Below, one piece after another: positions 61,702 through 64,000 of a stretch of 64,000 bases of DNA (position 1 is its first letter; each line of letters opens with the position of its first letter). The stretch comes from Oxytricha trifallax (Eukaryota > Ciliophora > Spirotrichea > Sporadotrichida > Oxytrichidae), in the NCBI GenBank assembly GCA_000711775.1, contig ARYC01000124.1, forward strand, positions 1 to 64,000, written 5' to 3'. The position numbers and the translations under genes were made by a program. The notes beneath the pieces were generated by a model. The model ran no database searches, was not told where the DNA came from, and was given only the letters and a program-made list of their open reading frames with translations.

Positions 61702-62133
61702 CTGAATAAGGTTGGCAGGGGATTGCTGAATTCATCGCATAAGGCACCAGTCGACGGGGTTCAATCTGTCAGTTCATAAACTCCTTGAGTTGACTGCACG
61801 CTAAGGATTTCCCTGCATAGATGAGCTACCTTGCGTGATATTAGCTTCCTTGGTGGTAGAGAACAGGATGTAGGCGGTGATTAGCCTTCAAAATGAGATG
61901 ATGAAAACCATAGAAGCAAACGATTGATTTTTCTCCCAAACTTGGTTATGATGCTGGAGCTACCACAGCGAAATGACAGGGATTGCCTTTCTCAGTAGCT
62001 GTGGGACCGGTCAGAGTTTTTCACCACACTTGCAACCAAGCCAAATTCTCAAGCTCTGTCCTAATTGTTTACCTGTATTAACATCTTTATCAGGAATGAA
62101 AAGAGTCCGGTTGCATAGACTAATTTTTTCTGA
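61702..62133 (+). pseudogene. GC-rich island with a TGA-interrupted frame
   Basis: The region 61700-62120 is by far the most GC-rich of the right half. One plus-strand frame is open except for three TGAs and reads Gly-Arg-Gly-Leu-Leu-Asn-Ser-Ser-His-Lys, Gly-Gly-Arg-Glu-Gln-Asp-Val-Gly and, after the last TGA, a 70-codon block with Asn-Asp-Arg-Asp-Cys-Leu-Ser and Trp-Asp-Arg-Ser-Glu-Phe. The minus strand has comparable blocks. It could be a dead gene, a structured RNA or foreign DNA; I do not recognise it. Confidence 0.3.
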
Positions 62134-64000
62134 GTTGCTTCTTCTATAGAACTTCATGTTCATTTAATTTCAGATACGTATACTTCACTAATAAGATTGA
62201 TGATTTGATTTTAATATTTATAAATGGTATGTTAAATTTAATTTTGAGATTACTCACTAACTTCTACTATCGTTCATATATCTTTGAAATATAAGATTAA
62301 GGTAATGTATAATTTATTCTGAAAGTATTTATATTATCATATTATTAGAAATAATGGAGAGAGATTTCATTTTCTATAACTAAAAAGTAACTAAAAATTA
62401 ATTATTTTCATTTTTAAACCGATTTCTGATATAAAGTTAACTATTCTTATTTTAAGATTGTTTTTTACTTTGTCATTAAAATTATTTAATGGATAAACTT
62501 TGTAAAAAAGTTGAGAATTTTAAGATTTTATTTTTAATTTTGCTCAAATATTTAATTTGCTAAAAGTCTCTATTATTAGTATTATTTTAAATATCATATA
62601 ATTATTTATAGACTACTTTATAAATGGAAAAGCTTGTCTGCTAAAAATAGAACCATTTTGAAAAATGCAATATAAAATAACAAATAAAATTAAATTAAGT
62701 AAATGACAATTGAAATGAATAGTCTATAATTATAGAAATCATCTAATTATTTCATATTATTTTTACTTAAATTAATACTGTTCTTTTTAATATATAATTC
62801 AAGTTATCTATATCGTTTCCCTTTTATTTTATATATTGATCAATATTGAAGTATTCATTATTTCGAAATAAGGAAAATCGTATAATATAATACCATAAAT
62901 TTAATGATATAAGCAAGAATTATTTATAAAATAATTATTGTTATTTATTGTAATTTTTATAATTTATTAGTTATAATTTATGACTGTCAATTTTTTAAAT
63001 CGCTTAAAATTTAATTTCCAGAACTGAAAATATTATTTAAATTTATTGATTATAGATTAAACATAATAAAATAATTCTAAAATCTGGATTTTTATAGATT
63101 TATTTGAAGAGAGGTCAATTGCCTGAAATATCTTATTTTATTTTTTTCATTCAAGTTTTTACTAAGCCTTTGGTTTAGAAAATAATCTTTTATATTATTT
63201 TATTTTGCTATTTTTAATTTTAATGCTTCTATATTTATTTTAATAAACAAATTAAAAATTATTGTATATAATTTTAATTACAATATTCATAAAATAATAT
63301 AATTAGCTAATAAATATATTAGTTAGCGTTATTAAATATAATTATAATGATTTACTTGAAAGTATTATTATTATAAATTATTAATTTATAAAGAAAAATA
63401 TTATTTATTATGATAATAGTATTAGCTTGTAGTTTTGTTGAAGGAACCATCGTGTTCAATGATAAAATAGTATATTTTTATCTTATAAAAACATAATCTA
63501 AACTTCTTCATATATTTATTAGATTAAAGCCAAAACCTCTTTAGCTAATTTTACAATAAATTGCTCTTTTTTGTGTTTATACTATATTAAAAAATTCAAT
63601 CACATTATAAATAAATTTCAGAAATTATGAAACCAATTAGTAAATTTATTATATAAGAGGTTTATATGTGCTTTGTTAATAACCTGTATTTAAATAATAT
63701 CATTCACTTAAGAAACGAATATTCATAATGACTTCTTGTATTAAACTAAATAAATAAAAATTTCTATGATTTTTTTGAATCATGAATAATTAGAAGAAGA
63801 AAAATGTAAACTATTTAAGTTTAAAAATAATTAGATATAATTATATTTAATGCGATTGAATTTCAATATATTATTTAATTTTTTTAACTTAATATTGGCC
63901 GATGCGGGTGTTTTAAATAAAGTTAGGTAGAGTTTAGGGATACCTCTGTAACAAAAAATGCTAATCAATTATTCAATTAAATAATTATTATTGAGGTCTC
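62134..64000. other. A+T-rich end of window
   Basis: Nothing recognised. A short mixed-composition patch lies at 63890-63960. Confidence 0.35.

Noticed and set aside
1-64000. CRISPR arrays, bacterial operons, ribosome binding sites
   Set aside because: The code, telomere-like TBE ends and introns indicate a ciliate nucleus; no regularly spaced direct repeats of CRISPR type were seen.

Overview
The window looks like germline (micronuclear) DNA of a hypotrich ciliate of the Oxytricha/Stylonychia type. Three things support this. (1) Two ~4 kb elements end in C4A4/G4T4 telomere-like inverted repeats and carry the three-gene set of TBE transposons: a DDE transposase, a '22 kDa' gene and a '57 kDa' zinc-finger plus kinase gene. 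(2) Reading frames open up only if TAA and TAG are read as Gln and TGA as the sole stop. (3) Several genes are cut by short A+T-rich segments flanked by 2-12 bp direct repeats (IESs with pointers); removing each segment plus one pointer copy keeps one frame open. All translations here use that code and were done by eye.

Layout. 867-6989: gene A, 516 codons after in-silico removal of a whole TBE (TBE-1, inserted after codon 7), five small IESs and three short introns. 9.4-13.6 kb: decayed and intact fold-back elements plus minus-strand gene E (10645-11136). 13582-17556: TBE-2, with the better preserved transposase. 18.3-19.5 kb: pieces of a possibly scrambled gene D. 20676-21644: candidate gene H, interrupted by a G-rich-ended element whose 8-bp target duplication would act as the pointer. 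22288-25134: gene B, 380 codons, with two IESs and a 1.27 kb transposon-like insert carrying its own 289-codon frame. 25247-26540: gene C, convergent with gene B, Asn/Gln-rich.

From 27 to 64 kb the sequence is mostly extremely A+T-rich and apparently germline-limited. Short coding-like islands (candidate macronuclear-destined segments, MDSs) and several non-autonomous element families are scattered in it: TATTGTAG fold-backs, G-run elements, and long palindromes with C-rich/G-rich ends.

The unifying theme is the relation between mobile elements and genome rearrangement. TBE-1, the 23.1 kb element and the 20.8 kb element each sit inside a reading frame that is restored if the element and one copy of its flanking duplication are removed, which is the operation that removes IESs. 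The genes' own products are not recognised. Splice sites, pointers and joins are inferences from frame continuity, not from RNA or macronuclear sequence.
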